Source: Phycisphaerae bacterium (lineage in GTDB: Bacteria; Planctomycetota; Phycisphaerae; SM23-33). From it: a stretch of DNA of 64,000 nucleotides. A model generated the notes under the pieces. That model did not search any database and was not told the DNA's origin. It saw only the letters and a program-made list of their open reading frames with translations. Both the position numbers and the translations under genes were made by a program. Each line of letters begins with the position of its first letter. The stretch's first letter is position 1. Positions 20,050 to 29,480 of this stretch are shown here, one piece after another. The stretch lies in contig DRGC01000062.1 in the NCBI GenBank assembly GCA_011050235.1, positions 1 to 64,000 of the forward strand. Reading direction: 5' to 3'.

Positions 20050-21429
20050 CTACTGTTTCAGTCCGTATTCCTTGATCTTTCGGTAGAGCGTGCGCTCGCC
20101 GATCCCCAGAATCTTGGCGGCCTGCTCGCGGTTGCCGCCGACCATTTTCAGCGTGTTGTCGATCAGCTGTTTCTCGGCGTCCTCCAGAGAGATGCCCGCC
20201 AGGTGCGACATCTGGGCGACGGCAATCGCGTCGTCGCGGTCATGGATGTCCTCCGGCAGATCGTCCAGGCCCAGTTTGTCCCGCTCGGTCAACACGACCA
20301 TGTTCTGCACGACGTTCCGCAGTTGGCGAACATTGCCGGGCCATTGATGCGCCATCAGCACGCGGCGCGCGTCGGAGGCGATGCCCTTGACCGTCCGTCC
20401 GTGCTTTTCGTTGGCCTGTCGGATGAAGTGCTCGATCAGCAGCGGGATGTCCTCGCGGCGCTCGCGAAGCGGCGGAATGGCAATCGTGGTCCCCTTGATG
20501 CGGAAATAAAGGTCCTCGCGGAACTTCTTGTCCTGGACGCGCCGGGCCAGGTCGCTGTTGGTGGCGCTGAGAATGCGGACGTCGACCTGAAGCGGCTCGT
20601 TTGAGCCGACCCGGACCACCTCGCCGTTTTCGAGCACGCGCAGCAGCTTGGCCTGCATGGTCAGGGGCATGTCGCCGACTTCATCCAGAAACAGCGTGCC
20701 GCCGTCGGCGTGTTCGAACCGGCCCGGCCGTTCGCCGGAGGCCCCGGTGAACGCGCCCTTGACGTGCCCGAACAGCTCATCCTCCAGCAGCGTCTCGCTG
20801 AGGCCCGCGCAGTTGATGGCCACGAACCTGCCCTCGCGGCGATTGGAGTTCTGATGAATCGCCGAGGCCAGCATGTCCTTGCCCGTGCCGCTCTCGCCCA
20901 GCAGCAGCACCGGCAGGTCCGACGGGGCGATGCGGCGAATGGTATCGAGGATCTGCAGCACCGCCGGCGAGTTGCCGATGATGCTGTCGAAGCCGAACTT
21001 CTCGTCCAGTTGCCGCCGCAGGTCGTGGATGATGCGTTTCTGGGCCGTCATCTCGGCCGCCCGCGAGACGACCGCCCGCAGCTCATCCAGATCGAGCGGC
21101 TTTTCGATATAGTCGAACGCGCCCTGCTGGAGGGCGCGGCGGCAGGTGTCCACGGAGGAGTGGGCCGTGATCAGGATGACTTTGGCGCCGGGGATTGTCT
21201 GCGACGCGGCGGCGAGTACGTCCAGGCCGTCCGGGCCGGCGCCGAGTTGCAGATCGGTGACGACGATATCGAAAGGCCGCCGGTTGATCTCATCGATGGC
21301 CTGCTGCCCGTCGGCCGTGACGGCGCAGCGATGCCCGAGGCGCGAGAGGCCTTCCTGAATGGCCTCGGCGTGGGCGGGCTCATCCTCGACGATGAGAATC
21401 TCAGCGGTCGTTTCAGCAGGGGTGTCCAT
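20050..21429 (-). CDS. NtrC-family sigma-54-dependent response regulator
   Basis: 459 residues from ATG 21429. The N-terminal receiver domain has the acidic pocket (LIVEDE) and phospho-acceptor Asp in [10 protein letters not shown]. The central AAA+ domain shows Walker [12 protein letters not shown], the sigma-54 contact loop GAFTGA, Walker B in [11 protein letters not shown] and the arginine-bearing later motifs. A Fis-type HTH ends the protein ([22 protein letters not shown]). It should activate sigma-54 promoters when phosphorylated. The likely partner is the histidine kinase at 22702-23493, with a LarA-like gene between the two. Target promoters are not evident. Confidence 0.93.
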   Translation of the reverse strand: MDTPAETTAEILIVEDEPAHAEAIQEGLSRLGHRCAVTADGQQAIDEINRRPFDIVVTDLQLGAGPDGLDVLAAASQTIPGAKVILITAHSSVDTCRRALQQGAFDYIEKPLDLDELRAVVSRAAEMTAQKRIIHDLRRQLDEKFGFDSIIGNSPAVLQILDTIRRIAPSDLPVLLLGESGTGKDMLASAIHQNSNRREGRFVAINCAGLSETLLEDELFGHVKGAFTGASGERPGRFEHADGGTLFLDEVGDMPLTMQAKLLRVLENGEVVRVGSNEPLQVDVRILSATNSDLARRVQDKKFREDLYFRIKGTTIAIPPLRERREDIPLLIEHFIRQANEKHGRTVKGIASDARRVLMAHQWPGNVRQLRNVVQNMVVLTERDKLGLDDLPEDIHDRDDAIAVAQMSHLAGISLEDAEKQLIDNTLKMVGGNREQAAKILGIGERTLYRKIKEYGLKQ

Positions 21430-21462
21430 GGACCTGTAGGCTAATGTCACCGAGGGGGGCTG

Positions 21463-22680
21463 TCAAACCTCCGCGGCGTCGGGCCCGTCGCGGCGGGGGA
21501 GGATGCATAGATTGCCCGCATCTTGGACGCGATAGATCGTCTTGTCGGGGGCGTCCAGGCCGGCTTGGGCCAGGGCGTTTTCGACGCTGGCGGCTGAGCC
21601 GATCCCCAGCGAGGCGAGCGCATCGCCCGACAGGCCCGCACTGACGACGACCAGGCGGACGTTGCGATGGCTCGGATCGGTCAGTCGCCGCAGGCGGACG
21701 GCCTTGTGGTCGCCAAGCTGATAGCCCTGGCGGTCGACCAGGGCGATGGCCTGGTCGCAGGTGGGGGCCTGGCGAAGAAGCTCGACGAACCGCCGCGCGC
21801 CGGGGCCGCCTCGGTCGCCCATGCCTTCGGGACACGCCGCATCCAGAACGATCAGCCCGCCGTCACGGACGGCGTGTTCGCTGTTCTTGACGCCCTTGTC
21901 GGCCTGGTAGAAGTTCAGCGCCAACGGCCCGGTTACGTGAGCGATCAGGGCGTCCGCCTGGCGATCGACCCGATGGGCGAATGCGCGGAGGGCTGCCGGG
22001 ATGGCCGCGCGCAGCGCGAGCAGCGGCGGGCCACCGGTGGCGGCGATGATGCGGTCGCCCGACTGGACGAGATTGACCGCGGCGACGGAGCGGGTCGATT
22101 CCAGCGCCGCCAGCATGGCGGCGACGCCGTCGAAGACGGGGTTGTCGTCCAGGCGGCAGGGGCGACAGCGGGCGTCCATGGCCCCGGCGTGATTGGCGGT
22201 GATGTCGTCGAAGCCGGCGACGCCGATGGTGGCTGTTTTGTGCGCGCCGGTGTAGCCGGCGAAGTAGTGGGGCTCGACACTGCCGATGACGAGCAGGTCG
22301 CCGCTATCGGCCAGCCAAGGATGCCCGCGCCAGATGCCGGCGGCGGCGATATCGACCAGCGAGTCGGCCCGGCAGTCGTGCCAGGCGATTGGGTCGATTC
22401 GGCCGGCTTGTCGAAGGGCGGCTTCGTGGCCCGTGCGGTCGGCATCGGCGACGCGGTGCGTGCCGACGGCGACGAGGGCGCGAATGGCCGCATCCGGCAG
22501 CCGGCGGCGGAGCAGGCTCAGGACGCTTTGGGTGTCCGTTTGGCGGTAGGGGTCGTTGACGAGGACCGTCAGGGCCGCCGGCGAGCCAAGGACGGCCAAT
22601 GCGTCATCAACAGCGACGGCCAGCGCGTCGTTGTCGGCTGGCGGGGACGAGGGCTGGAATAGTCGGACGTTGTCTATCAC
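21463..22680 (-). CDS. LarA-like nickel-pincer-dependent racemase/epimerase family protein
   Basis: 405 residues from GTG 22680. Family motifs and the residues that hold the nickel-pincer nucleotide are in order: His75 in VGTHR, His138 in GSVEPHYFAGYTGAHK, Lys148 at the end of that motif and His164 in ITANHAG. The length matches lactate racemase LarA (about 420). LarA isomerises 2-hydroxyacids; relatives act on other substrates, so lactate should not be assumed. The gene lies between a histidine kinase (21 bp upstream) and its NtrC-like regulator (33 bp downstream), implying shared control. LarC, needed to make the cofactor, is at 45735-46931; larB and larE are not in the window. Confidence 0.85.
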   Translation of the reverse strand: MIDNVRLFQPSSPPADNDALAVAVDDALAVLGSPAALTVLVNDPYRQTDTQSVLSLLRRRLPDAAIRALVAVGTHRVADADRTGHEAALRQAGRIDPIAWHDCRADSLVDIAAAGIWRGHPWLADSGDLLVIGSVEPHYFAGYTGAHKTATIGVAGFDDITANHAGAMDARCRPCRLDDNPVFDGVAAMLAALESTRSVAAVNLVQSGDRIIAATGGPPLLALRAAIPAALRAFAHRVDRQADALIAHVTGPLALNFYQADKGVKNSEHAVRDGGLIVLDAACPEGMGDRGGPGARRFVELLRQAPTCDQAIALVDRQGYQLGDHKAVRLRRLTDPSHRNVRLVVVSAGLSGDALASLGIGSAASVENALAQAGLDAPDKTIYRVQDAGNLCILPRRDGPDAAEV

Positions 22681-22701
22681 AGGCGCATCCCGGCAGGAGG
22701 G

Positions 22702-23493
22702 TCAGGGGGTCAGGGGGAAGGTCAGCACGAACCGTGTGCCCTTGCCAGGCTCGGACTCGACGGAGATTTGGCCGCCATGCTCGCGAACGATTCGGCGTGT
22801 GGTGGGCAGTCCCAGTCCCGATCCGCCCGCTTTGGTGGAATAGTAGACGTCGAAGACCTTGGCCAGATCCTCCGGCGCCAGGCCGGGCCCGGTGTCGATG
22901 ACCTCCAGAAGGGACTGATCGTCCTGGGTCGAGACTCGGACGATCAGTTCGCCGCCATCGGGCATGGCCTGGACGGCGTTGAGCAGAAGGTTCAACAGCG
23001 CCTGTTTGATCAGCCGGGTATCAAGGCTGCAGACCACCGGATCGCCCGGCAGGTCGGGCCGCAACACGATGTGCTGGGTCTCGGTCTGGGGGGCGAAAAA
23101 GGCGACGAGGTCTTCGACGATGGTTCGCAGGTCGACGCGTTCGGTGGCGAGTTCGACCTTGCCCGCCAGTCGCTGGAAATCGTTGAGGGTGGCCTTGAGG
23201 CGGTCGGCCTCTTCCTGGACGTTCACCAGCCGGCGAAGCCATCGACGATGCTCGTCATCTGGATGACGTTCGATGTCCTCGGCCAGGAGGCGAAGGTTCA
23301 TGTTGATGGTGGACAGGGGGTTCTTGATCTCGTGGGCCAGTCCGCCAGCCAGTTGCGCCATTTCGGTCCAGGTCGCGCCCAGAGAAGTGCTTTGAGACTC
23401 TCCCCGTCGGCGCCTTCGGGTAGCTAGAATCCCCCAAGCCGCCCATAATGGCGTTGTCGCCGCTGCACCTGCCAAGAACCACCATAGACCCAT
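22702..23493 (-). CDS. Membrane-anchored sensor histidine kinase
   Basis: 263 residues from ATG 23493. One N-terminal transmembrane helix (WWFLAGAAATTPLWAAWGIL) leads directly to an H-box with phosphorylatable His (LAGGLAHEIKNPLSTI), then N-box (LLNLLLNAVQAM), G1 (IDTGPGLAPED) and G2 (GGSGLGLPTTRRIV). There is no periplasmic or PAS sensor domain, so the signal is sensed within the membrane or through a partner. The layout resembles NtrB-like kinases. It starts the operon with the LarA-like gene, the NtrC-like regulator and mutL. Confidence 0.92.
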   Translation of the reverse strand: MGLWWFLAGAAATTPLWAAWGILATRRRRRGESQSTSLGATWTEMAQLAGGLAHEIKNPLSTINMNLRLLAEDIERHPDDEHRRWLRRLVNVQEEADRLKATLNDFQRLAGKVELATERVDLRTIVEDLVAFFAPQTETQHIVLRPDLPGDPVVCSLDTRLIKQALLNLLLNAVQAMPDGGELIVRVSTQDDQSLLEVIDTGPGLAPEDLAKVFDVYYSTKAGGSGLGLPTTRRIVREHGGQISVESEPGKGTRFVLTFPLTP

Positions 23494-23573
23494 GAACGGC
23501 CCTTTCTGTCGACTATTGTCGGGCCGCTGTGGTCTGCGGTCAACAGATGCCACAGTGAAATGAAGTTAGCGAC

Positions 23574-23813
23574 CTAGGCTGACGCCGCGGGCTGGTCCGT
23601 GACGGCTTGCGCCTCGTCCCGTGTGACCTCGCGGGCCTGCAGGCCCTTGTCGCCTTCTGTCACCTCATAATTAACGGTTTCGCCATCTTTCAGGGCGCGA
23701 AAACCATCGCCGAGAATTGAGGTGTAATGGACGAAAACGTCCTGATTTTCTTCCCCAATGATAAAGCCGTAGCCTTTCTTGGGGTCGAACCACTTCACTT
23801 TACCGATTGGCAT
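23574..23813 (-). CDS. Cold-shock domain RNA-binding protein
   Basis: 79 residues from ATG 23813, with GGAGG about nine bases upstream. The OB-fold contains KVKWFDPKKGYGFI (RNP-1) and DVFVHYTSI (RNP-2). Residues 66-79 form a short extra tail after the fold (DEAQAVTDQPAASA). Csp proteins melt RNA secondary structure. The upstream 200 bases lack a gene and are AT-richer than the surroundings, as expected for a long regulated csp leader, but no conserved leader element was recognised. Confidence 0.93.
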   Translation of the reverse strand: MPIGKVKWFDPKKGYGFIIGEENQDVFVHYTSILGDGFRALKDGETVNYEVTEGDKGLQAREVTRDEAQAVTDQPAASA

Positions 23814-24020
23814 GCTGAGTGCCTCCAACTTGCCCGTTTCCCGCAATAAGGGCCCAACGCACGGCCGGGTCACGTAAGGCAGGCAACGGAGGTCTTAGCG
23901 TTCCATGCCAGATGTGCGTACGCAGCACAACATATGGAAGATACCACACCCTCGTTGTACGACTACTTTTTGGAAGATGCAAGCAACAATTTCCCAAGAT
24001 TTCCCTAGCTTTTTCTGTCG

Positions 24021-24070
24021 GCAAAAAAGAACAGCCCGATCGCCGCGAATGTCTCGGGGGATCGGGCTGT
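24021..24070 (-). terminator. Rho-independent terminator of pnp
   Basis: An 11-bp perfect stem (ACAGCCCGATC at 24031-24041 with its complement at 24060-24070) lies just beyond the pnp stop. On the minus strand it is followed by TCTTTTTTGC, a canonical U-tract. Confidence 0.92.
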
Positions 24071-24118
24071 AAGTGACGGTCGGGCCGCCGCGTGGGCGGT
24101 CGATCTACTGGGCGGGAC

Positions 24119-26218
24119 CTAGCCCTTGGTCTCTTCCTGCTCGGCCAATGCGGCCTTGCGCGAGAGCTTGATTCGGCCCTGGTTGTCGATGGCGATAACC
24201 TTGGCGGTTACCGTGTCGCCGACATCCATCACGTCCGTGACGTTCTTGACATACTTGTTGTCCAGTTCGCTGACGTGGATCAGGCCGTCCTGACCGGGCA
24301 GGATCTCGACGAAGGCGCCGAAATCGCGCACGGAGACCACCTTGCCGGTGTAGAGCTTGCCGACGATGGCTTCGGCGGTCAGGCCTTCGATTTCGGCGCG
24401 GGCCTTTTCGGCGGCGTCGGCCTTGGCCGAGGAGATAAAGATCGTGCCATCGTCTTCGATGTCGATCTTGGCGCCGGTCTCGTCCTGGATGCGGTTGATG
24501 GTCTTGCCGCCCGGTCCGATCACCTTGCCGATCTTCTCGGGGTTGATCTGGATCGTCAGCATGCGCGGGGCATACTGATTGATCTCATCACGGGGCTTGG
24601 CGAGAACCGCTTCCATGGCGTCGAGGATGTGGTGCCGGGCCGTCTTGGCCTGGGCGAGGGCTTCCACGACTCGGCTGTGCGGCAGGCCGGGGGCCTTCAT
24701 ATCCAACTGAATGCCCGTAATGCCGTCGCGCGTCCCGGCGACCTTGAAGTCCATGTCGCCGTGGAAGTCTTCTTCGCCGAGGATATCGGTCAGCAGGACG
24801 TACTCATCGCCGTCACTGACCATGCCCACGCTGATCCCGGCGACCGGCGCCTTGATCGGCACGCCGGCGTCCATCAGGGCCATCGTGCCGCCGCAGACCG
24901 TCGCCATCGAGGTCGACCCGTTGGAGCCCAACATGTCGGCCACCAGACGGACGGTGTAGGGGAAGTCCTGGACCTCCGGCATGATGGGCTCGAGGCTCTT
25001 TTCGGCCAGCGCCCCGTGTCCAATCTCGCGCCGGCCCGGGCCGCGAATCGGGCGAATCTCGCCGACGGAGAAGGGCGGGAAGTTGTAGTGAAGCATGAAG
25101 CGCTTCTTATACTCCTCCAGCAGCCCGTCGATGATCTGCTCGTCACGGGGCGTGCCCAGCGTGGTGGTGACCAGCGCCTGGGTTTCGCCGCGAGCGAAGA
25201 TCGCCGACCCATGTGTCCGCGGGAGCATTCCGACTTCGATGTCCAGTGGGCGGACCTCGTCGACAGCGCGGCCGTCGGGACGCGTTCCGTCGAGGATCAT
25301 TCGCCGCTGGATCTTGCCTTCGACGCGGAAGAACGCTTCCTTGACCTGCCCGGAGGTGAAGGCGGGCTCGTCGACGCCTTCGGGGCACAGCTCGGCGAGC
25401 AGTTCGTCTCGCAGCGCGCTGAGCGCGTCGGAGCGTTCGGTCTTGGCGGCGATCCGCTTGGCCTGGCCGATGCGATCGCCAACCTTGTCTTGGACAAGCG
25501 TCAGCAACTCGGCGGGCAGCTCGGTGGCCTCGAAGCTTTTCTCGACGCCGCGGGCGGCGACCAGCTCGTTGATCAACTCGATGACCTGGTGGCTGGCTTT
25601 GAGGGCCTTGGCGACGCCGTCGGCGACGACGTCCTCGGAGACCTGATCGCCTTCGAGCTCCATCATGTTCAAGTCATCGGGCCCGGCGACCAGCAGGCAC
25701 ATCGAGCTGTTTTCGAGCTCGTCGTGCGTGGGGTTGACCACGTGCTTCCCGTCGACGTAGCCGACCTTGGCGACACCGATGGGGCCTTTGAACGGGGCGG
25801 GGCTCAGGGCCAGCGCCGCCGACGAGCCGATCATGGCCAGCAGGTCGGGGTCGTTCTGGTTGTCGGTGCTGAGCACCATGCACTGGATCTGCACTTCGTC
25901 CATGAAATCCTTGGGGAACAGGGGCCGAATCGGCCGGTCAATCATCCGCATCGTCAGGATTTCTTTGGTGGACGGGCGTCCTTCGCGCTTGAAGAATCCA
26001 CCGGGCACTTTGCCGGCGGCGTAGCGGTTCTCTCGATAGTCCACGTAGAGCGGGAAGAAATCGATCTCCCGCGTCGGAGGAGCCGTCAGCACCGTCGAAA
26101 GCACCACGGTGTCTCCGTATTGAACCCACACAGCTCCGTGGGCCTGATTGGCGACTTTGCCGGTCTCCAACGTCAACGTACGTCCTGCAATTTCTTTTTC
26201 TACCTTTACCACGGCCAT
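24119..26218 (-). CDS. pnp: Polyribonucleotide nucleotidyltransferase (PNPase)
   Basis: 699 residues from ATG 26218; GGAAGGA lies upstream and the frame above is not PNPase-like. Two RNase PH-like domains flank an all-alpha linker, with the second carrying the catalytic stretch (GTRDGITGIQLDMKAPGL). A KH domain (KVIGPGGKTINRI) and an S1 domain (GKVVSVRDFGAFVEILPGQDG) follow. PNPase degrades RNA 3'-to-5' using phosphate and works in the RNA degradosome. It follows rpsO, the order common in bacteria, and is ended by a strong terminator. Confidence 0.97.
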   Translation of the reverse strand: MAVVKVEKEIAGRTLTLETGKVANQAHGAVWVQYGDTVVLSTVLTAPPTREIDFFPLYVDYRENRYAAGKVPGGFFKREGRPSTKEILTMRMIDRPIRPLFPKDFMDEVQIQCMVLSTDNQNDPDLLAMIGSSAALALSPAPFKGPIGVAKVGYVDGKHVVNPTHDELENSSMCLLVAGPDDLNMMELEGDQVSEDVVADGVAKALKASHQVIELINELVAARGVEKSFEATELPAELLTLVQDKVGDRIGQAKRIAAKTERSDALSALRDELLAELCPEGVDEPAFTSGQVKEAFFRVEGKIQRRMILDGTRPDGRAVDEVRPLDIEVGMLPRTHGSAIFARGETQALVTTTLGTPRDEQIIDGLLEEYKKRFMLHYNFPPFSVGEIRPIRGPGRREIGHGALAEKSLEPIMPEVQDFPYTVRLVADMLGSNGSTSMATVCGGTMALMDAGVPIKAPVAGISVGMVSDGDEYVLLTDILGEEDFHGDMDFKVAGTRDGITGIQLDMKAPGLPHSRVVEALAQAKTARHHILDAMEAVLAKPRDEINQYAPRMLTIQINPEKIGKVIGPGGKTINRIQDETGAKIDIEDDGTIFISSAKADAAEKARAEIEGLTAEAIVGKLYTGKVVSVRDFGAFVEILPGQDGLIHVSELDNKYVKNVTDVMDVGDTVTAKVIAIDNQGRIKLSRKAALAEQEETKG

Positions 26219-26490
26219 TCCATCATTCCTTCCATCTGTCATTTCCGCGCCCGGACGCCGCGTGCTGCACCCGCTACGGAGCAAGGTGCGACTGTCTCTA
26301 CAAAATTGTCCGGGTACCTGTCATTCTTAGAGTCTGCCCCCTCAAAGGGGGTTGTTCCTTAGGGTATGAAGCTCCAGGCGGCTGGCCCGGCCACCGCAGC
26401 TGCGAGTCTCCACAGCCCGACGGCGGGTGCGAATAATTGGTCTGGGTGAATCGGAACTCCGACGGCGCCATCGCCGCCGATATCCGACCG

Positions 26491-26760
26491 CTACTTACGG
26501 ATCCCCAATTTCTGAATCAACTGCCTGTAGCGATCCGGGGAGGTGGTGGACAGATACTTCAGCAAGCTGCTGCGCTTGCCGACCATTTTGAGCAGGCCCC
26601 GACGCGAGGCGTGATCCTTGGAGTGGCCTTTGAGGTGCTCGGTCAAATGATTGATCCGGGCCGTCAGCAAAGCCACCTGCACCTCGGCCGACCCGGTGTC
26701 ACCGGCGTGCACCCGGTGCGTCTGCACGATTTTCTTCTTATCCACAACCGTCCGATCCAT
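26491..26760 (-). CDS. rpsO: 30S ribosomal protein S15
   Basis: 89 residues from ATG 26760, the usual S15 length; an upstream in-frame ATG would add seven residues. Family motifs [38 protein letters not shown] and the C-terminal SSLLKYL...[13 protein letters not shown] are intact. S15 binds 16S rRNA early in assembly of the platform. On the minus strand TTGACA at 26853-26848 could be a -35 box, but the -10 is weak. A small hairpin (ATTGC/GCAAT) occurs in the leader. The 270-bp gap to pnp holds a G/C-rich hairpin near 26336-26351 and no gene. Confidence 0.96.
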   Translation of the reverse strand: MDRTVVDKKKIVQTHRVHAGDTGSAEVQVALLTARINHLTEHLKGHSKDHASRRGLLKMVGKRSSLLKYLSTTSPDRYRQLIQKLGIRK

Positions 26761-26946
26761 AACGTCCACACAGTCCAACAATCGCCCATGCTGCGGCGAT
26801 CACGGTCAGCCTTCCTCTGTCAGAGGGGTATTGCCTTTCGCAATCCCTGTCAATAAGCCTGGTCTCTTCTTATCCGTCTCACTGTAATCGCGCCAGTGTA
26901 GGGTTGCGGCCGACAGCAGGCAAGTGATTTTCCGGGCGGTTATCTG

Positions 26947-27333
26947 TCAGTCCGTCAACAGGCCTCGGACCGTTTCGAGAAGCTTGTCCATGCGAAAGGG
27001 CTTGTTGAGATACGCACTGACGCCCAGGCTCTCGGCGTAGCTTTTGTGTCGCACGCCCTGATTGCCCGTGATCATGACCACATGGGGAGGATCGTCCGGT
27101 TTCTTGCCTCGCTTGAGCTTTTCCATAACCAGGAAGCCGCTGCGCTTGGGCAGCATCATATCCAGCACGACCAGATCGGGGGTGCTCGTCTCAGCCGCGT
27201 GTAGGGCGGCATTGCCGTCGGCAGCGGTCACGATCGTCGGGCCCATATCGGACAGGGCCGCCTCCATGGCCGCCAGAATATCCCTGTCGTCGTCGACAAG
27301 GAGAATTGTCTTTCCTTCGAGTTCTCCGGGCAT
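26947..27333 (-). CDS. Stand-alone CheY-like receiver protein
   Basis: 128 residues from ATG 27333 with GAAGGAGT upstream. It is a single receiver domain: acidic pair in LLVDDDRD, phospho-acceptor Asp in DLVVLDMMLPK, Thr/Ser in VMITGN and the Lys in LNKPF. No output domain is present. Such proteins relay phosphate or act by binding partners. No kinase gene is adjacent. A 16-bp tandem duplication (27391-27422) lies in its presumptive promoter region. Confidence 0.88.
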   Translation of the reverse strand: MPGELEGKTILLVDDDRDILAAMEAALSDMGPTIVTAADGNAALHAAETSTPDLVVLDMMLPKRSGFLVMEKLKRGKKPDDPPHVVMITGNQGVRHKSYAESLGVSAYLNKPFRMDKLLETVRGLLTD

Positions 27334-27390
27334 GTTGGGTACTCCTTCGAGGATAAACCGCAGGGGGGGGGTGTCTGCTTGCATCTCAAC

Positions 27391-27422
27391 CAACAAAGCT
27401 ATCATACAACAAAGCTATCATA
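27391..27422. repeat. Perfect tandem 16-bp duplication
   Basis: CAACAAAGCTATCATA occurs twice without a gap (27391-27406 and 27407-27422), about 60 bp upstream of the receiver gene start. It may double an operator or simply be a replication-slippage product. Confidence 0.9.
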
Positions 27423-27507
27423 CCCGGGCGGGGGTCGAGAGTCAATAGAAGGCATTCGCCCCGCCTCGCCGGGTGGGCGGGCGAGCGGGGGGCGGAATCA
27501 GGCATCC

Positions 27508-27984
27508 TCAGATGCGGCCGGTCGGATCGGCGAGATCTTCTCGTCCCAGCAGCGTCAGGCCGTGGCGCGTCAGGAGATGCGAGGCCAAAACATCGTCGTC
27601 CACGTGCAGCGCCATCACCGGATGGTTGTTCCGTTGGATCGTCAACGGGTAGGCGAAGACCAGGTTGATCTCCGCCCGCATCAGCAGTTCGGTGATGTGC
27701 GACAGCGTGTCGTCCTCCTCGAGCACAGCCAGAAGGATCATGCTCTCGGTGAACGGCATGCCGCGCTGCTTGAGCTTCTCTCGCGCCTTGTTCGGGTCGT
27801 CGGTGACCACGCGAACGACGCTCCAATCGCACGAATCCACCATGGAGCATCCCAGCAATGAGATGTTGTTGTCCGACAGGAGCGTCAACAACTCGCGAAG
27901 TTGACCGACTCGGTTGGCCAGGAACACGCTGAACTGGATGCTGAAGGGCTCTTGATGCCCACGCTCGGTTTGGTAGATGGCCAT
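27508..27984 (-). CDS. ACT-domain protein
   Basis: 158 residues from ATG 27984; the frame extends upstream but that part overlaps the divergent PEGA lipoprotein and is not conserved-looking. The first ACT-like unit (FSIQFSVFLANRVGQLRELLTLLSD) is followed by a second (LAVLEEDDTLSHITELL). Tandem ACT units often bind amino acids and regulate enzymes. The gene is not linked to an amino-acid pathway here, so the ligand is unknown. It could be a small regulator that binds a partner enzyme in trans. Confidence 0.75.
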   Translation of the reverse strand: MAIYQTERGHQEPFSIQFSVFLANRVGQLRELLTLLSDNNISLLGCSMVDSCDWSVVRVVTDDPNKAREKLKQRGMPFTESMILLAVLEEDDTLSHITELLMRAEINLVFAYPLTIQRNNHPVMALHVDDDVLASHLLTRHGLTLLGREDLADPTGRI

Positions 27985-28087
27985 GCGCGCTATTATACGC
28001 CCGGCCGGAAAAAAGAAAAGATTGTGTTTCATAGAGGTGAGGCGGGGCCCGGGGCGGATAAGATTGCCCTTGCCGCAGGGGGCAGGC

Positions 28088-28513
28088 ATGCGGGATACTC
28101 TTGCGGCTATGGTTCGCTTGATCGTGCGGACAATTTTGTGTGCGGCCTTGCTGTGTGGCGGCTGCGTCTTGCGGGAGATGACCATTACGAGCGACCCCCC
28201 GGGCGCGCTGGTGCTGGTCTCCGACGAGGAAAAAGGCCGTACGCCCGTGACCTTCGAGTTCGTGTGGTACGGGGACTACGACATCATCCTGCGCTTGGAG
28301 GGCTACGAGACGCTCAAGACTGCAGCGCCCATCAATCCGCCATTGTATGAGATCCCCCCGCTGGACCTGCTGAGCGAACTGGCCCCGTGGACGTACCGGG
28401 ATAGGCGATTCCTGCACTACACCCTCACGCCGCGCCAGGTGTTGTCGCCGGAAAAACTCATCGAGCAGGCCAAGCAATTGGAGCGGCAGAACCGCCAGCC
28501 CGTCGAGAAATGA
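28088..28513 (+). CDS. PEGA-domain lipoprotein
   Basis: 141 residues from ATG 28088, chosen because CAGGGGGCAGG lies just upstream; ATG 28109 is also possible. The signal peptide ends in lipobox LCGGC. The PEGA domain follows at once (MTITSDPPGALVLV through GRTPVTFEF and LRLEGYE), a small beta fold common in surface lipoproteins that may bind the cell wall or polysaccharide. The C-terminal portion is charged with no known motif. It is divergent from the ACT gene, sharing a short upstream region. Confidence 0.83.
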   Translation: MRDTLAAMVRLIVRTILCAALLCGGCVLREMTITSDPPGALVLVSDEEKGRTPVTFEFVWYGDYDIILRLEGYETLKTAAPINPPLYEIPPLDLLSELAPWTYRDRRFLHYTLTPRQVLSPEKLIEQAKQLERQNRQPVEK

Positions 28514-28561
28514 CGCCGCCGGATCGGTGCGGGTGTTACAGAACGGGGGATGGAGCGACGA

Positions 28562-29413
28562 TCAGTCCAACGGGGCGACCAATTGGACCGCCTGTTGGAT
28601 CTGCCGAAGTTGGCCGTCCAATTGCGGGAAGTGTTCGTAGAGTTCGGCCGGGCTGGATCGTGTCTCGCTGAGCTTGCCCCTCTTGGTCGTATGGATGAGC
28701 CCCTGTTCGTCCAGGAACACGATCTCCTTGGGCTGGCCGGCGATGGAGGACTCGATGGCGGCGACCGTCCCGGCGGGCAAGGGCGTTTCCTCTGTGATGT
28801 CTCTCAACTTCAAGCCGATGAATTGCGGCTTGCCGCCCGTGGGCGGTATGGAGTTGTCGATAAAATTGAACTGCCTCGATCTGGCCTGGCCCCGCATTGC
28901 CCGCAAGGCCAGATCCATCGTGCCCTCCGGCAAGTAGCTGTCGGGGACGTCGGCCGCGCTGCGGAAAGCGCGGCCCTTGATGTTCTGCTGGACCAAGACG
29001 CGAGGGCCCGCCAGTTTGATCCACGTGGTGGGGATGACCTCCCACTGACCTTCTCTGAAACGAAAACCGCCGGCAACGTAATAGCCGGTATTGGCGCTGT
29101 CGTCGAGGCGCCATCTCTCCCATTGGCCTGCGGCGTTGCCTTCGGAGATTTGTCTGAGGACAATGTCCAGCCCCTCGTACGTGCCATCGGGGCGGTACCC
29201 GCCCAGCGCGGCCCGCCATCCGACGACGGCCTCCCGCTTATGCAGGTAGAACCTCGCCGAGGTGTCGGGCAGCATTTGCTTGAGACCCATGCGATGCAGG
29301 TCGGCAACGAACTCGGCCCCACGGCGGCGGGGGGCGGAAATCTGTTCCGCATAGGCCCAGGCGATGGCGATACTGCTGGCCAACAGGGCCGCCAGAACGA
29401 CCACGCGCTTCAT
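28562..29413 (-). CDS. Exported protein of unknown function
   Basis: 283 residues from ATG 29413, which begins a signal-like helix (MKRVVVLAALLASSIAIAWAYA); an in-frame ATG at 29449 would add 12 residues. I recognise no family. The mature part alternates beta-like stretches with charged loops (GWRAALGGYRPDGTYEGLD, RFREGQWEVIPTTWIKL) and has no cysteine pair or catalytic motif. The gene is transcribed away from lnt, and the two starts are under 100 bp apart. Its location among envelope genes suggests a periplasmic role, but this is only contextual. Confidence 0.65.
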   Translation of the reverse strand: MKRVVVLAALLASSIAIAWAYAEQISAPRRRGAEFVADLHRMGLKQMLPDTSARFYLHKREAVVGWRAALGGYRPDGTYEGLDIVLRQISEGNAAGQWERWRLDDSANTGYYVAGGFRFREGQWEVIPTTWIKLAGPRVLVQQNIKGRAFRSAADVPDSYLPEGTMDLALRAMRGQARSRQFNFIDNSIPPTGGKPQFIGLKLRDITEETPLPAGTVAAIESSIAGQPKEIVFLDEQGLIHTTKRGKLSETRSSPAELYEHFPQLDGQLRQIQQAVQLVAPLD

Positions 29414-29480
29414 CGACGAGTGAGAAGAACTTTGAGAACCTATTGTCATTGCAGGCAATGGTACGTTCAATATCCCTGCG

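Noticed and set aside
24092-26362. 756-codon plus-strand frame opposite pnp
   Set aside because: Antisense shadow of pnp; the translated sequence has no recognisable domain.
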